Shown in pieces: positions 22,663 to 31,765 of a stretch of 33,444 nt of DNA. The DNA is from CAZZIQ01 sp964654355 (GTDB taxonomy: Bacteria; Pseudomonadota; Gammaproteobacteria; GCF-002020875): the NCBI GenBank assembly GCA_964654355.1, contig CAZZIQ010000009.1:1-33444 (forward strand), given 5' to 3'. The notes beneath the pieces are model-generated. The model was given only the letters and a program-made list of their open reading frames with translations. It was not told where the DNA came from and did no database searches. How positions within the stretch are numbered: the first letter of the stretch is position 1; the number at the start of each line of letters is the position of its first letter. The position numbers and the translations under genes are program-made.

Positions 22663-23802
22663 ATGTCGAAGATTGATCGAATTCTCCGTATTTCTCTCCT
22701 TGGCTTGTCGGCAGCGGTTGTTCTGTCGGGCTGTGGCGCGATGGATAAGTACAAAGAGCAAAAGAAGAAGATCGACTACCGCTCCAGTGAAGAAGTGCCA
22801 GAGTTGGAGATTCCACCTGATCTCAGTACGTCTTCGATTGCGGATGCGTATCGGGTGCCTGATCTGGCGTCCGGTTCCGGTTCTGCCTCTTTGCAGGAGT
22901 ACACGGCTGAACGTGCCGCGGGCCCAGCCGTGGCCGTCGCCACGGTATTGCCGCCGCAGGATGACATCCGCGTGGTGCGCGACAGTCACCAGCGTTGGTT
23001 GGTGATTAACGCAACGCCGGATCAGGTGTTCCCGCGAGTGCGTGAATTCTTCCTCAAGAATGGCTTCTTGATCGATATGGAGGATCCGCGGATCGGGATT
23101 ATGGAAACCGATTGGGCTGAGAATCGCGCCGACATTCCGGATGGCCCGATTCGTAACTTCCTCAAGGGTGCGCTCGATATTCTCTATTCCACCGGTACGC
23201 GCGACAAATTCCGGGTGCGCTTGGAGCGCACCGATGCGGGTGAGACGGAATTATTTCTTACGCATCAGCGAGTTGAAGAAAAGGCGCAAGGCGAAGGCTT
23301 TGTTTGGGAGAACCAAGGCGCCTTGCCAGAACTGGAAGCGGAATTGTTGGCGCGTCTGATGTCCTTCCTTGGTGTTGAAGAACGACGCGCGCGCGCCACA
23401 GTTGCCGATGCGGATGCAGCGCCTGTCGAAGATCGTGCGCAATTGATTGCACGTCCGGATGAGACCCCATACCTGTTGGTGCGTGAAGACTTTGCCCGCG
23501 TCTGGCGTCGCACGGGTCACGCGCTCGATCGAGTGGGCTTTACGGTACAGGATCGCAATCGTTCTGAAGGTCTTTACTACGTGCGCTATCTCGACATCGA
23601 GAAGGATGCGCAGAAGAAAGGCTTCCTTGACAAGTTGGCCTTCTGGAAGGGTAAGGACAAGCCGGCCGAAGGCGAGTACCGCATTCAGATCGAAACGCGG
23701 GACGGTGTGAGCCGTGTGCAGGTGCTTAACAATGAGGGTGCTCCGGAGGCCTCTGAGACCGCCAGTCGGATTCTGCGGTTGGTGCTGGAGCAGTTGAAGT
23801 AA
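22663..23802 (+). CDS. bamC: Outer membrane assembly lipoprotein BamC
   Basis: Lipoprotein of the BAM complex that folds outer-membrane beta-barrels. Residues 1-23 are a lipoprotein signal ending LSGC with the acylated Cys24. The disordered N-terminal lasso (about 25-75) includes VPELEIPPDLSTS, the BamD-binding segment. Two helix-grip domains follow, about 105-220 (WLVINATPDQVFPRVREFF) and 260-375 (YLLVREDFARVWRRTGHALD). 379 residues is slightly longer than E. coli BamC (344). The ATG at 22663 gives a normal signal peptide; a TTG 21 bases earlier is possible but less likely. dapA-bamC order is conserved. Confidence 0.92.
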   Translation: MSKIDRILRISLLGLSAAVVLSGCGAMDKYKEQKKKIDYRSSEEVPELEIPPDLSTSSIADAYRVPDLASGSGSASLQEYTAERAAGPAVAVATVLPPQDDIRVVRDSHQRWLVINATPDQVFPRVREFFLKNGFLIDMEDPRIGIMETDWAENRADIPDGPIRNFLKGALDILYSTGTRDKFRVRLERTDAGETELFLTHQRVEEKAQGEGFVWENQGALPELEAELLARLMSFLGVEERRARATVADADAAPVEDRAQLIARPDETPYLLVREDFARVWRRTGHALDRVGFTVQDRNRSEGLYYVRYLDIEKDAQKKGFLDKLAFWKGKDKPAEGEYRIQIETRDGVSRVQVLNNEGAPEASETASRILRLVLEQLK

Positions 23803-23848
23803 GCAAACGTAGCGAGCTGAGTCCAGGCTGTGCGGGGTTGATCGGAGG

Positions 23849-24616
23849 ATGCGCTTTGCTTCCTTAGGCAGTGGCAGTCGCGGTAATGCGACGTTGGTGC
23901 AGCACGCTGATACGACTCTGCTGATTGACTGCGGATTTTCGCGTAAGCAACTCGAACCACGCCTGCAACGCATGGGTGTTGCACTCAAGGATTTGGATGC
24001 GGTCCTGGTGACGCATGAGCATGGCGATCATGCTGGTGGCGTACTTAGTGTGGCACGAGCTGCGGGCGCATCGGTGTGGACAACCCAAGGCACGGCGCGT
24101 GCTGCTCGCTTCGACCAATTACCGGCCTCGCAACTTAAGCTGTTTCATGCGCACGAGACGTTTACGATCGGCGACATTGAGATTCGTCCATTTGCAGTGC
24201 CGCATGACGCGCGTGAGCCCAGTCAGTTTGTGTTTGCAGATGGACAGAGTCAGCTTGGCTTGTTGACGGACGTTGGTGAGATCACGCCGCATATTGTTGA
24301 TATGTTGCAAGACTGTGATGCCTTGATGCTTGAAGCCAATCATGATGAGGCGATGCTTGAGAATGGACCCTATCCACCGGCGCTCAAACGCCGTGTGGGT
24401 GGCCGCTTAGGGCATTTGAGTAATCGGCAGTCGGCCGAGCTTTTGCAGCGTTTGGATTGCTCGCGATTGCAGCATCTGATCGCGATGCATTTGAGCGAAA
24501 AGAATAATCAGCCTCAGCTTGCACAAGAAGCGCTGGCAGCGGTGTTGAGTTGTCCGGCGAATGAGCTGGATTGTGCTGATCAAGATCAGGGCTTTGACTG
24601 GCGAAGTCTGCACTGA
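23849..24616 (+). CDS. Metallo-beta-lactamase-fold hydrolase (YycJ/WalJ-like)
   Basis: A 255-residue cytosolic metallo-hydrolase. N-terminal FASLGSGSRGNATLV (2-16) is the YycJ/WalJ family hallmark, followed by the metal motif THEHGDHAGG near 54-63, the later histidine in VPHDAREPSQF, LLTDVG, and MLEANHDEAML. WalJ-type proteins are considered 5'-3' DNA exonucleases or nucleases with a role in replication/division; the bacterial substrate is not settled. It lies 46 bases after bamC; in Pseudomonas a homologue also follows the dapA-bamC pair, there ahead of purC. Confidence 0.87.
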   Translation: MRFASLGSGSRGNATLVQHADTTLLIDCGFSRKQLEPRLQRMGVALKDLDAVLVTHEHGDHAGGVLSVARAAGASVWTTQGTARAARFDQLPASQLKLFHAHETFTIGDIEIRPFAVPHDAREPSQFVFADGQSQLGLLTDVGEITPHIVDMLQDCDALMLEANHDEAMLENGPYPPALKRRVGGRLGHLSNRQSAELLQRLDCSRLQHLIAMHLSEKNNQPQLAQEALAAVLSCPANELDCADQDQGFDWRSLH

Positions 24617-24659
24617 CCACGATTCATCGAAGCACCCGAAATCACGATAAGGACATTGG

Positions 24660-27600
24660 ATGTTGCAGATTATTGCGGGTAGCTCCGCGGTTTCCCCCTT
24701 CCGTCGTCAGCGTTTGCTCGCAGAGATGCAGCAGCAGGTGTCGAGTTTGCTTGCGGTGCATGCGCGCTTTCTGCATTTTGTCGACCAGTCTGTTGCGCTG
24801 AGTGGGGAGGAGCAGAACGTCCTAGAGCAATTGTTGCGTTATGGCCCTCAAGATGAGGCATGGCCGACACAGGCGAGTGCGACACGGATTGTGACGCCAC
24901 GTTTTGGCACGATCTCACCGTGGTCGACCAAGGCAACCGAGATCGCGCAGAACTGTGGGCTCAAGGCCATTCATCGGATTGAGCGTGGTATTGAGTGGTG
25001 GTTTGAAGGTGTGACCGATGAGGCCGCTTGCGACCAGCTTGCACGTGCGGTGCACGACCGAATGCTGGAAACCGTATTCACTCAAGTAGATGAAGCAGAA
25101 GGCTTATTTGTTGAGCATGAAGCGCGTGCTCTGGGGATGGTGGATGTTTTAGGTGGTGGACGCGCTGCGCTGGAAGTGGCCAATAAAAATCTGGGTCTTG
25201 CCTTAGCTGATGATGAAATTGATTACCTTGTAGAGGGGTTTGCCGAGCTTGGCCGGAATCCCAACGATGTCGAGCTTATGATGTTTGCACAGGCAAACTC
25301 TGAACATTGTCGCCATAAGATCTTCAATGCTAATTGGATCATTGATGGTCAGGATCGTGCGGACAGTTTGTTTGGGTTTATTCGACAGACTTGCCAAGGC
25401 GAGCCGGCCGGGGTGCTCTCGGCCTATAAAGACAATGCAGCGGTGATTGCGGGTGGCGAAGCACAGCGCTTTTATCCAGATGCGTCCGGTCAAGGGTATA
25501 CCTATCACGCGACGACCCAAGACATCGTCTATAAGGCGGAGACACACAATCACCCGACCGCGATTTCACCTTTTCCAGGTGCAGCAACCGGAGCCGGTGG
25601 TGAGATTCGTGATGGCGGTGCCACTGGACGTGGTTCGCGTCCGAAAGCAGGACTGTCGGGTTTCTCGGTTTCCAATCTGAAGTTGCCCAATGCGCCACGT
25701 CCTTGGGAGGTCGACTACGGCAAGCCCGAACGCATCGTTTCTGCCTTGGAAATCATGCGCGATGCGCCGTTGGGTGCGGCCGCCTTTAATAATGAATTTG
25801 GTCGACCGGTATTATCCGGTTACTTCCGCTCCTATGAGCAGAAAGTGCCGGGACCGCAGGGCGAAGAAGTCCGTGGATACCACAAGCCCATCATGTTGGC
25901 GGGCGGTGTTGGCAACATTGAACGCGATCACGTTGAAAAGAACAGTATCGATCCCGGCACGCCGATTGTTGTGCTGGGGGGTCCAGCGATGTTGATTGGC
26001 CTGGGTGGTGGCGCGGCATCGTCTATGACCAGCGGGAGCAGTGCGGCCGATCTTGATTTCGCGTCAGTGCAGCGCGGCAATCCAGAAATGGAACGCCGTT
26101 GTCAGGAGGTCATTGATCGTTGCTGGCAGCGCGGTGCGCACAACCCGATCGTGTCGATCCACGATGTGGGTGCGGGCGGATTGTCCAATGCGGTGCCCGA
26201 GATTGTGAATGACTCAGGCCGTGGCGGCCGCTTTGAGTTGCGCACGATTCCATCGGATGAGCCGGGCATGAGTCCACTCGAGATTTGGTGTAACGAAGCG
26301 CAAGAACGTTATGTGTTAGCGATCCATCCGGATCAGCTCGAGGAATTTGAGGCGATCTGCGCGCGTGAGCGTTGCCCCTATGCAGTGATTGGTGAAGCAA
26401 CAGCCGAGCAAGAATTGATTCTTGCCGATGGCTTGTTCGATAACACCCCGATTGATCTGCCATTGGAACTGTTGTTCGGTAAGCCACCACGCATGCTGCG
26501 TGATGTTCATCATCAGACCTTCCATAAGCCTGAGTTGGCGCTGGAAGGACTAGATCTGCGTGAAGCGCTCGAGCGTGTACTGCGTTTGCCGACCGTGGCC
26601 GACAAAACCTTCTTGGTCACCATCGGTGATCGCAGCGTTACGGGCTTGGTTGCGCGTGAGCAGATGGTCGGCCCCTGGCAGGTTCCGGTTGCCGATGTTG
26701 CAGTAACGGCGGCTTCGTTCCAGGGCTATACCGGTGAGGCGATGGCCTTGGGTGAACGCGCACCGTTGGCGCTGTTGCAAGGTCCGGCATCGGGTCGCAT
26801 GGCCGTGGGTGAGGCGATTACTAATCTGGCTGCGGCGCGTGTGAACGACCTGCAGAGTGTGAAGCTATCTGCCAATTGGATGGCGGCTGCGGGTCACCCG
26901 GGTGAAGATGCTGTGTTGTTCGATACCGTCGAGGCGGTTTCTAAACTTTGTCAGCGGTTGGGCCTGTGTATTCCGGTCGGCAAGGATTCCATGTCGATGA
27001 AGACGGTCTGGCAAGAGCAAGGCGAAACTCACAGCGTCACCGGGCCGTTGTCGTTGATTGTTTCAGCGTTTGCGCCGGTCGGCGATATCCGCAAGACCTG
27101 GACGCCACTCTTAACGGTTGATGAAGACAATCTGCTTGTGCTGGTGGATCTGGGGCACGGGCAGAATCGCTTGGGCGCGTCCGCGCTTGCGCAAGTCTTC
27201 AATCAGATTGGTCATCATCCCCCCGATTTGGATGACGCCGATGCGCTGGCGCGCTTCTTTGCGGCGATGCAGGCGTTAGCAGCCAAGGATCTGGTGCAGG
27301 CGTATCACGATCGTTCGGATGGTGGTTTGATTGCGGCACTATGTGAAATGGCTTTTGCCAGTCGCTGTGGTTTGGAAATCGATTTGGATGCGGTCGCTGC
27401 AAACAATAGTGCGATTGCTGCCTTGTTCGCGGAAGAGTTGGGTGCGGTACTTCAGATTCGTGCATCGGATCTCTCCGCAGTGCAGGACATCTTGCGTCTG
27501 CAGGGGCTGTTGAGTCATGCCTACACGGTAGGCCGAGTCGTTGCTGGAGACTCGATTACGATCCGTGCGCAAGGTCATGCCTTGTTGCAGGCCGAGCGCA

Positions 27601-28550
27601 GTGCCTTGCATCGTGTTTGGTCCGAAACCACGCATCAGATGCAGGCGCTACGCGATAACGCGGATTGTGCGCGTGAGGAATACGACCGCTTGCTCGATCA
27701 AAACGATCCGGGCTTACATTTCGATGTGCGCTTTGATCCGGCGGAGGATATTGCCGCGCCGTATATCGCGAAGGGCGTGCGCCCTAAGGTTGCGATTGTG
27801 CGTGAGCAGGGTGTTAACGGGCAGATTGAAATGGCTGCCGCGTTCGATCGCGCCGGTTTTGCGGCGGTCGATGTGCATATGAGCGACCTGCATAGTGGCG
27901 CTGTAGCGCTCAGTGACTTCCAAGGCATGGTTGCGTGTGGTGGTTTCTCTTACGGCGATGTGTTGGGTGCCGGTGAGGGTTGGGCCAAGAGCATTTTGTT
28001 TAACAACCGGACGCGTGATCAGTTCAGTGCGTTTTTTGCCCGCGAAGACAGCTTTAGCCTGGGTGTGTGCAATGGCTGCCAGATGATGTCGGTGCTCAAG
28101 ACGCTCATTCCGGGAGCGGAGCATTGGCCGCGTTTTGTGCGTAATTTGTCAGAACAATTCGAGGCTCGCTTGGTCGAGGTCGAAGTGTTGGATTCGCCGT
28201 CGCTATTCCTACAAGGCATGGCCGGTTCGCAAGTACCCGTTGTAGTCGCGCATGGTGAAGGACGGGTTGAGTTTGCGAATGCGCAGGATGCACAAGCTGC
28301 GCAAGCAACCCTGCGATATGTTGATGGTCGTGGTGCAGTTGCGCAGCGTTATCCAGAAAATCCAAATGGTTCTGAAGGAGGCGTGACTGGCTTCACTTCG
28401 ACTGATGGACGCGCCACGATTTTGATGCCGCATCCGGAGCGTCTATTCCGCAGCGCGCAATATGGGTGGAAACCTGCGAGTGCGGAGGCGTGGGGTGAAG
28501 ATGGCCCATGGATGCGTATGTTCCGCAATGCGCGGGTATGGGTAGCCTAG
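24660..28550 (+). CDS. purL: Phosphoribosylformylglycinamidine synthase, large single-chain form
   Basis: Converts FGAR to FGAM with ATP and glutamine in purine synthesis. The 1296-residue product is the large proteobacterial PurL (E. coli 1295). Order: N-terminal PurS-like region, linker with AQANSEHCRHKIFNA, FGAM synthetase halves (KAETHNHPTAISPFPGA; GGGAASSMTSG; HDVGAGGLSNAVPE), and a C-terminal glutamine amidotransferase from about 1040 with nucleophile Cys in GVCNGCQMMS and the His/Glu pair in LMPHPERLF. AGGAC precedes the ATG. Its last 13 bases overlap the tatD start. Confidence 0.97.
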   Translation: MLQIIAGSSAVSPFRRQRLLAEMQQQVSSLLAVHARFLHFVDQSVALSGEEQNVLEQLLRYGPQDEAWPTQASATRIVTPRFGTISPWSTKATEIAQNCGLKAIHRIERGIEWWFEGVTDEAACDQLARAVHDRMLETVFTQVDEAEGLFVEHEARALGMVDVLGGGRAALEVANKNLGLALADDEIDYLVEGFAELGRNPNDVELMMFAQANSEHCRHKIFNANWIIDGQDRADSLFGFIRQTCQGEPAGVLSAYKDNAAVIAGGEAQRFYPDASGQGYTYHATTQDIVYKAETHNHPTAISPFPGAATGAGGEIRDGGATGRGSRPKAGLSGFSVSNLKLPNAPRPWEVDYGKPERIVSALEIMRDAPLGAAAFNNEFGRPVLSGYFRSYEQKVPGPQGEEVRGYHKPIMLAGGVGNIERDHVEKNSIDPGTPIVVLGGPAMLIGLGGGAASSMTSGSSAADLDFASVQRGNPEMERRCQEVIDRCWQRGAHNPIVSIHDVGAGGLSNAVPEIVNDSGRGGRFELRTIPSDEPGMSPLEIWCNEAQERYVLAIHPDQLEEFEAICARERCPYAVIGEATAEQELILADGLFDNTPIDLPLELLFGKPPRMLRDVHHQTFHKPELALEGLDLREALERVLRLPTVADKTFLVTIGDRSVTGLVAREQMVGPWQVPVADVAVTAASFQGYTGEAMALGERAPLALLQGPASGRMAVGEAITNLAAARVNDLQSVKLSANWMAAAGHPGEDAVLFDTVEAVSKLCQRLGLCIPVGKDSMSMKTVWQEQGETHSVTGPLSLIVSAFAPVGDIRKTWTPLLTVDEDNLLVLVDLGHGQNRLGASALAQVFNQIGHHPPDLDDADALARFFAAMQALAAKDLVQAYHDRSDGGLIAALCEMAFASRCGLEIDLDAVAANNSAIAALFAEELGAVLQIRASDLSAVQDILRLQGLLSHAYTVGRVVAGDSITIRAQGHALLQAERSALHRVWSETTHQMQALRDNADCAREEYDRLLDQNDPGLHFDVRFDPAEDIAAPYIAKGVRPKVAIVREQGVNGQIEMAAAFDRAGFAAVDVHMSDLHSGAVALSDFQGMVACGGFSYGDVLGAGEGWAKSILFNNRTRDQFSAFFAREDSFSLGVCNGCQMMSVLKTLIPGAEHWPRFVRNLSEQFEARLVEVEVLDSPSLFLQGMAGSQVPVVVAHGEGRVEFANAQDAQAAQATLRYVDGRGAVAQRYPENPNGSEGGVTGFTSTDGRATILMPHPERLFRSAQYGWKPASAEAWGEDGPWMRMFRNARVWVA

Positions 28551-29311
28551 TCGATACTCATTGCCACCTCGACGTCGCTGAATTTGCGGCGGATCGTGAT
28601 GCGGTTGTTGATGCGGCCCGCGCCGCAGGCGTCAAGCAAATTGTGGTGCCGGCAATTGCGGCCGCGACTTTTTCCGATGTACAACAAACCTGCCAGCGCT
28701 ATGCAGAAGCCGTTGCGGCCTATGGGCTGCATCCGGTTTATCTTGAAGATCATCGTTTGGAAGATCTGGATGTGTTGGATCAATGGCTCATCGCGGAGCG
28801 CCCGCTTGCAGTCGGTGAGATCGGTTTGGACTTCTTCGTGGAAGGGCTGGATGTGCAACGTCAAGAAGACTTGTTTTCTGCTCAACTCAAGCTCGCGCGC
28901 ACGCATCAGCTTCCCGTTTTGTTGCATGTGCGCAGAGCGCAAGATGCGATTCTCAAATGGTTGCGTCGAATTGAAGTGCCGGGTGGGATTGCGCATGCGT
29001 TCAATGGTTCGATGCAGCAGGCTGAGCAATACATTGCCTTGGGCTTCAAGTTGGGATTTGGGGGCGCGATGACGTATGCGCGCGCGCTGAATCTGCGGCG
29101 TCTTGCAGTTGCTTTGCCGTTGGAAGCGATTGTGTTGGAAACCGATGCGCCGGATATCGCGCCGGAGTGGATTTCGGGGCAACGCAATGATCCGTCCCAG
29201 CTACAGCGGATTGCGCAGGTGCTTGCTGATTTGCGCGGGATACCGGTTGCAGAAGTCATGGCGCAGACGACGGCCAACGCGCATGCCGTCTTGCCGCGAC
29301 TTGTCGCATAG
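28538..29311 (+). CDS. TatD-family metal-dependent hydrolase
   Basis: A 257-residue TIM-barrel DNase-type hydrolase. Metal-site motifs: VDTHCHLDVAEF (5-16), VGEIGLDFF (about 98-106), the histidine in LLHVRRAQD, HAFNGSMQQAEQY, and LETDAPD. E. coli TatD degrades DNA 3'-5' and YcfH/YjjV are close paralogues; which one this corresponds to is unclear. I chose the ATG at 28538 because it starts just before the conserved VDTHCHLD; it overlaps the purL end by 13 bases, so coupled translation is likely, with no clear ribosome site. Confidence 0.9.
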   Translation: MGSLVDTHCHLDVAEFAADRDAVVDAARAAGVKQIVVPAIAAATFSDVQQTCQRYAEAVAAYGLHPVYLEDHRLEDLDVLDQWLIAERPLAVGEIGLDFFVEGLDVQRQEDLFSAQLKLARTHQLPVLLHVRRAQDAILKWLRRIEVPGGIAHAFNGSMQQAEQYIALGFKLGFGGAMTYARALNLRRLAVALPLEAIVLETDAPDIAPEWISGQRNDPSQLQRIAQVLADLRGIPVAEVMAQTTANAHAVLPRLVA

Positions 29312-29329
29312 GCGCGATCTTATCGACGC

Positions 29330-29836
29330 TTAGTCGGTTGTAGGTGCGACGGCATCAAAGCGGAACGGCACCTCAAACACCTCAGATTCGTAATACAAGG
29401 CCGCAGTTGCGCGCCAAGTCATGCGTTCCCGCGTACAGATCGCAAGTGATCCATTGCCTTCCCATTGCTGTGGATCAAACTCGCTCCGCTTTAGAAATAC
29501 TGGCGTTTCGCCCATGTACATGTCATCGCCTTCAAAGCGTAGCTGTACCTTATCGGGGAGCGTATGGCCTTGATAGCGCACTTGGATACTGAGGACGGCG
29601 AGCGGTGGTGTGTTTGCAGGATCCAGCGTTAGGCTGAGGGTGTCGCCATTCTTGACAGTTGCCAGGCACGGCCATTGGTTCGAGCGTGTTCCATCTGTAT
29701 GGGTATGTCGGCAGTCCGCGCCCTCCAGTAGGGTGACCTGCTCTGTGCCGCGAAGTTGTTGTTGCACGTATGGTGCGAGCACCCAGCCCAGCGCGAGAGC
29801 GCTGAGCAAAACCAAGGGTAGCGCGATTCGTTTCAT
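29330..29836 (-). CDS. Unknown anchored periplasmic protein downstream of SCO
   Basis: I do not recognise the family. 168 residues: an N-terminal hydrophobic anchor (IALPLVLLSALALGWVLAP, 4-22) and a periplasmic part that reads as beta-strands. It has three cysteines, in GADCRHTHTDG, QWPCLATV and LAICTRER; the first lies in a Cys/His-rich stretch. It follows the SCO gene by 15 bases on the same strand, so a link to copper handling or oxidase assembly is plausible from position only. Its end lies 18 bases from the convergent tatD stop. Confidence 0.75.
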   Translation of the reverse strand: MKRIALPLVLLSALALGWVLAPYVQQQLRGTEQVTLLEGADCRHTHTDGTRSNQWPCLATVKNGDTLSLTLDPANTPPLAVLSIQVRYQGHTLPDKVQLRFEGDDMYMGETPVFLKRSEFDPQQWEGNGSLAICTRERMTWRATAALYYESEVFEVPFRFDAVAPTTD

Positions 29837-29851
29837 CGACGTGGTTTGCGC

Positions 29852-30523
29852 TTATTGCGGATAGTGCTGCATCAGAATGCGCAGATCTTCCGCCACTTTC
29901 TCGGCACTGTGCGGCGGGGAGAACAATGCGACTTGTTCGCCACTTGGTCCGATCACAATCAGTCCAGCAGAATGATTGATGAGATAAATGTCTGGGTCAT
30001 CTTTCCCAAGGTAATAGTCGCGCTCAAACAATATCCCTAGGCTGCGGGTCCACTGGCGGATGGCTTCCTCTTGGCCAGTCAGGCCAAGGAAGTTCGGATG
30101 AAAGAACTCGGCAAACTCTTGGGCATTTGCCGGGCTATCCCGCTGTGGATCGACTGAAACAAAAATCCCGATGGGTTGTGCCGCGCCTTGTTTCTCGAGG
30201 ATGCGCAGCGTTTGCCCTAGCATGGACAGCTCCATTGGGCAGACGTCTGGGCAGCGGGTGTAACCGAAGAACAAAACGCTCCACTGACCGCGTAGATCGT
30301 CACGACTAAACGATTGACCTGAGCGGCGTTCCAGTGGTGCGTCGATCAGTGGGCGCGGGCGGGGCAGGAGCGTTCCGGCTTGTAATTGGCTTTGCAGCTG
30401 GTTCAGGGCGCGTGGGTCAAGGCTTTTGGGTGGCGTCGGAGTGCCCAGCCACAGCCCGAGCACTAATGCCAAAAGACCGATTCCGATCAGTGCGGGCCAG
30501 GGGAGTGTGCTTTTTTGTGCCAT
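29852..30523 (-). CDS. SCO1/SenC-family copper chaperone
   Basis: Membrane-anchored thioredoxin-fold protein that delivers copper to the CuA or other site of terminal oxidases, or acts as a thiol reductase. 223 residues: N-terminal anchor at about 10-27, then the copper motif CPDVC (C91, C95) in FFGYTRCPDVCPMEL and the third ligand H184 in YLINHSAGLIVIGP. VSVDPQRDSP is also a family hallmark. No cytochrome oxidase genes lie in the window. It is divergent from aroG with 119 bases between. Confidence 0.92.
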   Translation of the reverse strand: MAQKSTLPWPALIGIGLLALVLGLWLGTPTPPKSLDPRALNQLQSQLQAGTLLPRPRPLIDAPLERRSGQSFSRDDLRGQWSVLFFGYTRCPDVCPMELSMLGQTLRILEKQGAAQPIGIFVSVDPQRDSPANAQEFAEFFHPNFLGLTGQEEAIRQWTRSLGILFERDYYLGKDDPDIYLINHSAGLIVIGPSGEQVALFSPPHSAEKVAEDLRILMQHYPQ

Positions 30524-30571
30524 TCAACGACTCCAACAGGGGTTCAGTAGGCGCGCTCAGGCGCGGAGAGG

Positions 30572-30600
30572 TTCGGTTTACCGCGCAGGGCAGGTAGAAT
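30572..30600 (+). promoter_or_regulatory. Candidate promoter of the DAHP synthase gene
   Basis: TAGAAT (30595-30600, 5 of 6 to the -10 consensus) with a poor -35 TTCGGT 17 bases upstream (30572-30577). It would start transcription near 30607, 36 bases before the ATG. No clear TyrR or TrpR operator is seen. Confidence 0.35.
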
Positions 30601-30642
30601 GCAGACCTTTATTTTAGCGCCGATTGACTCCAAAACTGACGC

Positions 30643-31698
30643 ATGACCTACCTTACTGACGACCTCCGCATTCGTAGCCTGCAAGAAGTGGTTGCGCCTG
30701 AAGCGATTCATCGCGAGTTCCCTGTCACGGAAGTCGCCGCCCAGACCGTGCACGATACCCGTTTGGCCATCCACAACATCCTGCATGGTCAGGATGACCG
30801 GATGTTGGTTGTGGTGGGGCCGTGCTCCATTCATGACATCGATGCGGCACTCGACTATGCCAAGCGTCTCAAGGTGTTGCGCGATGAGTTGTCCGATGCG
30901 CTGATGATTGTGATGCGCGTCTATTTTGAAAAGCCGCGCACAACGGTGGGCTGGAAAGGTCTCATCAACGATCCCGGTTTGGATGAAAGCTTTCAGATTA
31001 ATCGGGGCCTCCGGCTTGCTCGCCAGGTGTTGCGCGAGGTGAATGACCTCGGTGTCCCTGCCGGAACGGAATTCCTTGATTTGATTACGCCGCAGTACAT
31101 TGCCGACTTGGTGAGCTGGGGCGCGATTGGTGCGCGCACGACCGAAAGCCAAGTGCATCGTGAATTGGCGTCTGGCTTATCCTGTCCGGTTGGGTTTAAG
31201 AATGGGACGGATGGTTCGCTCAAGATTGCGCTCGATGCCATTCATGCCGCACAGCGTCCGCACGTGTTCTTATCGCTGACCAAAGCCGGGCATTCTGCGA
31301 TTTTCTCCACCACGGGTAATGACGATACCCATGTCATTTTGCGTGGTGGCAAAGACCCGAATTACGATGCTGCCAGCGTCGATGCCGCGGCTACTGCACT
31401 CGCAGCCTCGGGTTTGCCCGAAGTATTGATGGTGGACTTTAGTCATGCCAACTCGCGCAAGGACCACACGCGTCAGCGCGAGGTCGGTGAAGATATTGCG
31501 CGGCAGATTGCCGGAGGAGATCGTCGCATCGTTGGTGCCATGATTGAGAGCCATCTGGTAGGCGGTCGCCAAGATCTCGAAGACGGTTGCACGCTGACCT
31601 ACGGTCAGAGCATCACGGATGCCTGTCTGGCCTGGGATGAGACCGAGCCGCTGTTGCATCAATTAGCCGATGCGGTGCGCGCTCGGCGCAATCGATAA
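30643..31698 (+). CDS. aroG: 3-deoxy-7-phosphoheptulonate synthase (DAHP synthase, AroG type)
   Basis: First step of the shikimate pathway, condensing PEP and erythrose 4-phosphate. 351 residues, like E. coli AroG (350). Class I-alpha motifs: VVVGPCSIHD (metal-binding Cys), MRVYFEKPRTTVGWKGLIND, GAIGARTTESQVHREL, VGFKNGTDGS and MVDFSHANSRKDHTRQ. The N-terminus TYLTDDLRIRSLQEVVAPEAI closely follows AroG (NYQNDDLRIKEIKELL), favouring the AroG branch; which amino acid feeds back cannot be told with certainty. It is a single-gene unit between two leftward units. Confidence 0.93.
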   Translation: MTYLTDDLRIRSLQEVVAPEAIHREFPVTEVAAQTVHDTRLAIHNILHGQDDRMLVVVGPCSIHDIDAALDYAKRLKVLRDELSDALMIVMRVYFEKPRTTVGWKGLINDPGLDESFQINRGLRLARQVLREVNDLGVPAGTEFLDLITPQYIADLVSWGAIGARTTESQVHRELASGLSCPVGFKNGTDGSLKIALDAIHAAQRPHVFLSLTKAGHSAIFSTTGNDDTHVILRGGKDPNYDAASVDAAATALAASGLPEVLMVDFSHANSRKDHTRQREVGEDIARQIAGGDRRIVGAMIESHLVGGRQDLEDGCTLTYGQSITDACLAWDETEPLLHQLADAVRARRNR

Positions 31699-31705
31699 TT
31701 CCGCG

Positions 31706-31739
31706 AAAAAAAAGCCTGACGTGTTTGCACACGCCGGGC
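31706..31739 (-). terminator. Intrinsic terminator of the multiheme cytochrome gene
   Basis: Read leftward: an 11-bp stem with one mismatch (31739-31729 with 31724-31714), the tetraloop GCAA, and eight Ts (A-run at 31706-31713 on the plus strand). It lies 27 bases past the cytochrome stop and just after the convergent aroG stop. In the rightward direction no T-run follows. Confidence 0.85.
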
Positions 31740-31765
31740 AGATGATTGACCAAAGAGGCGCCGAT

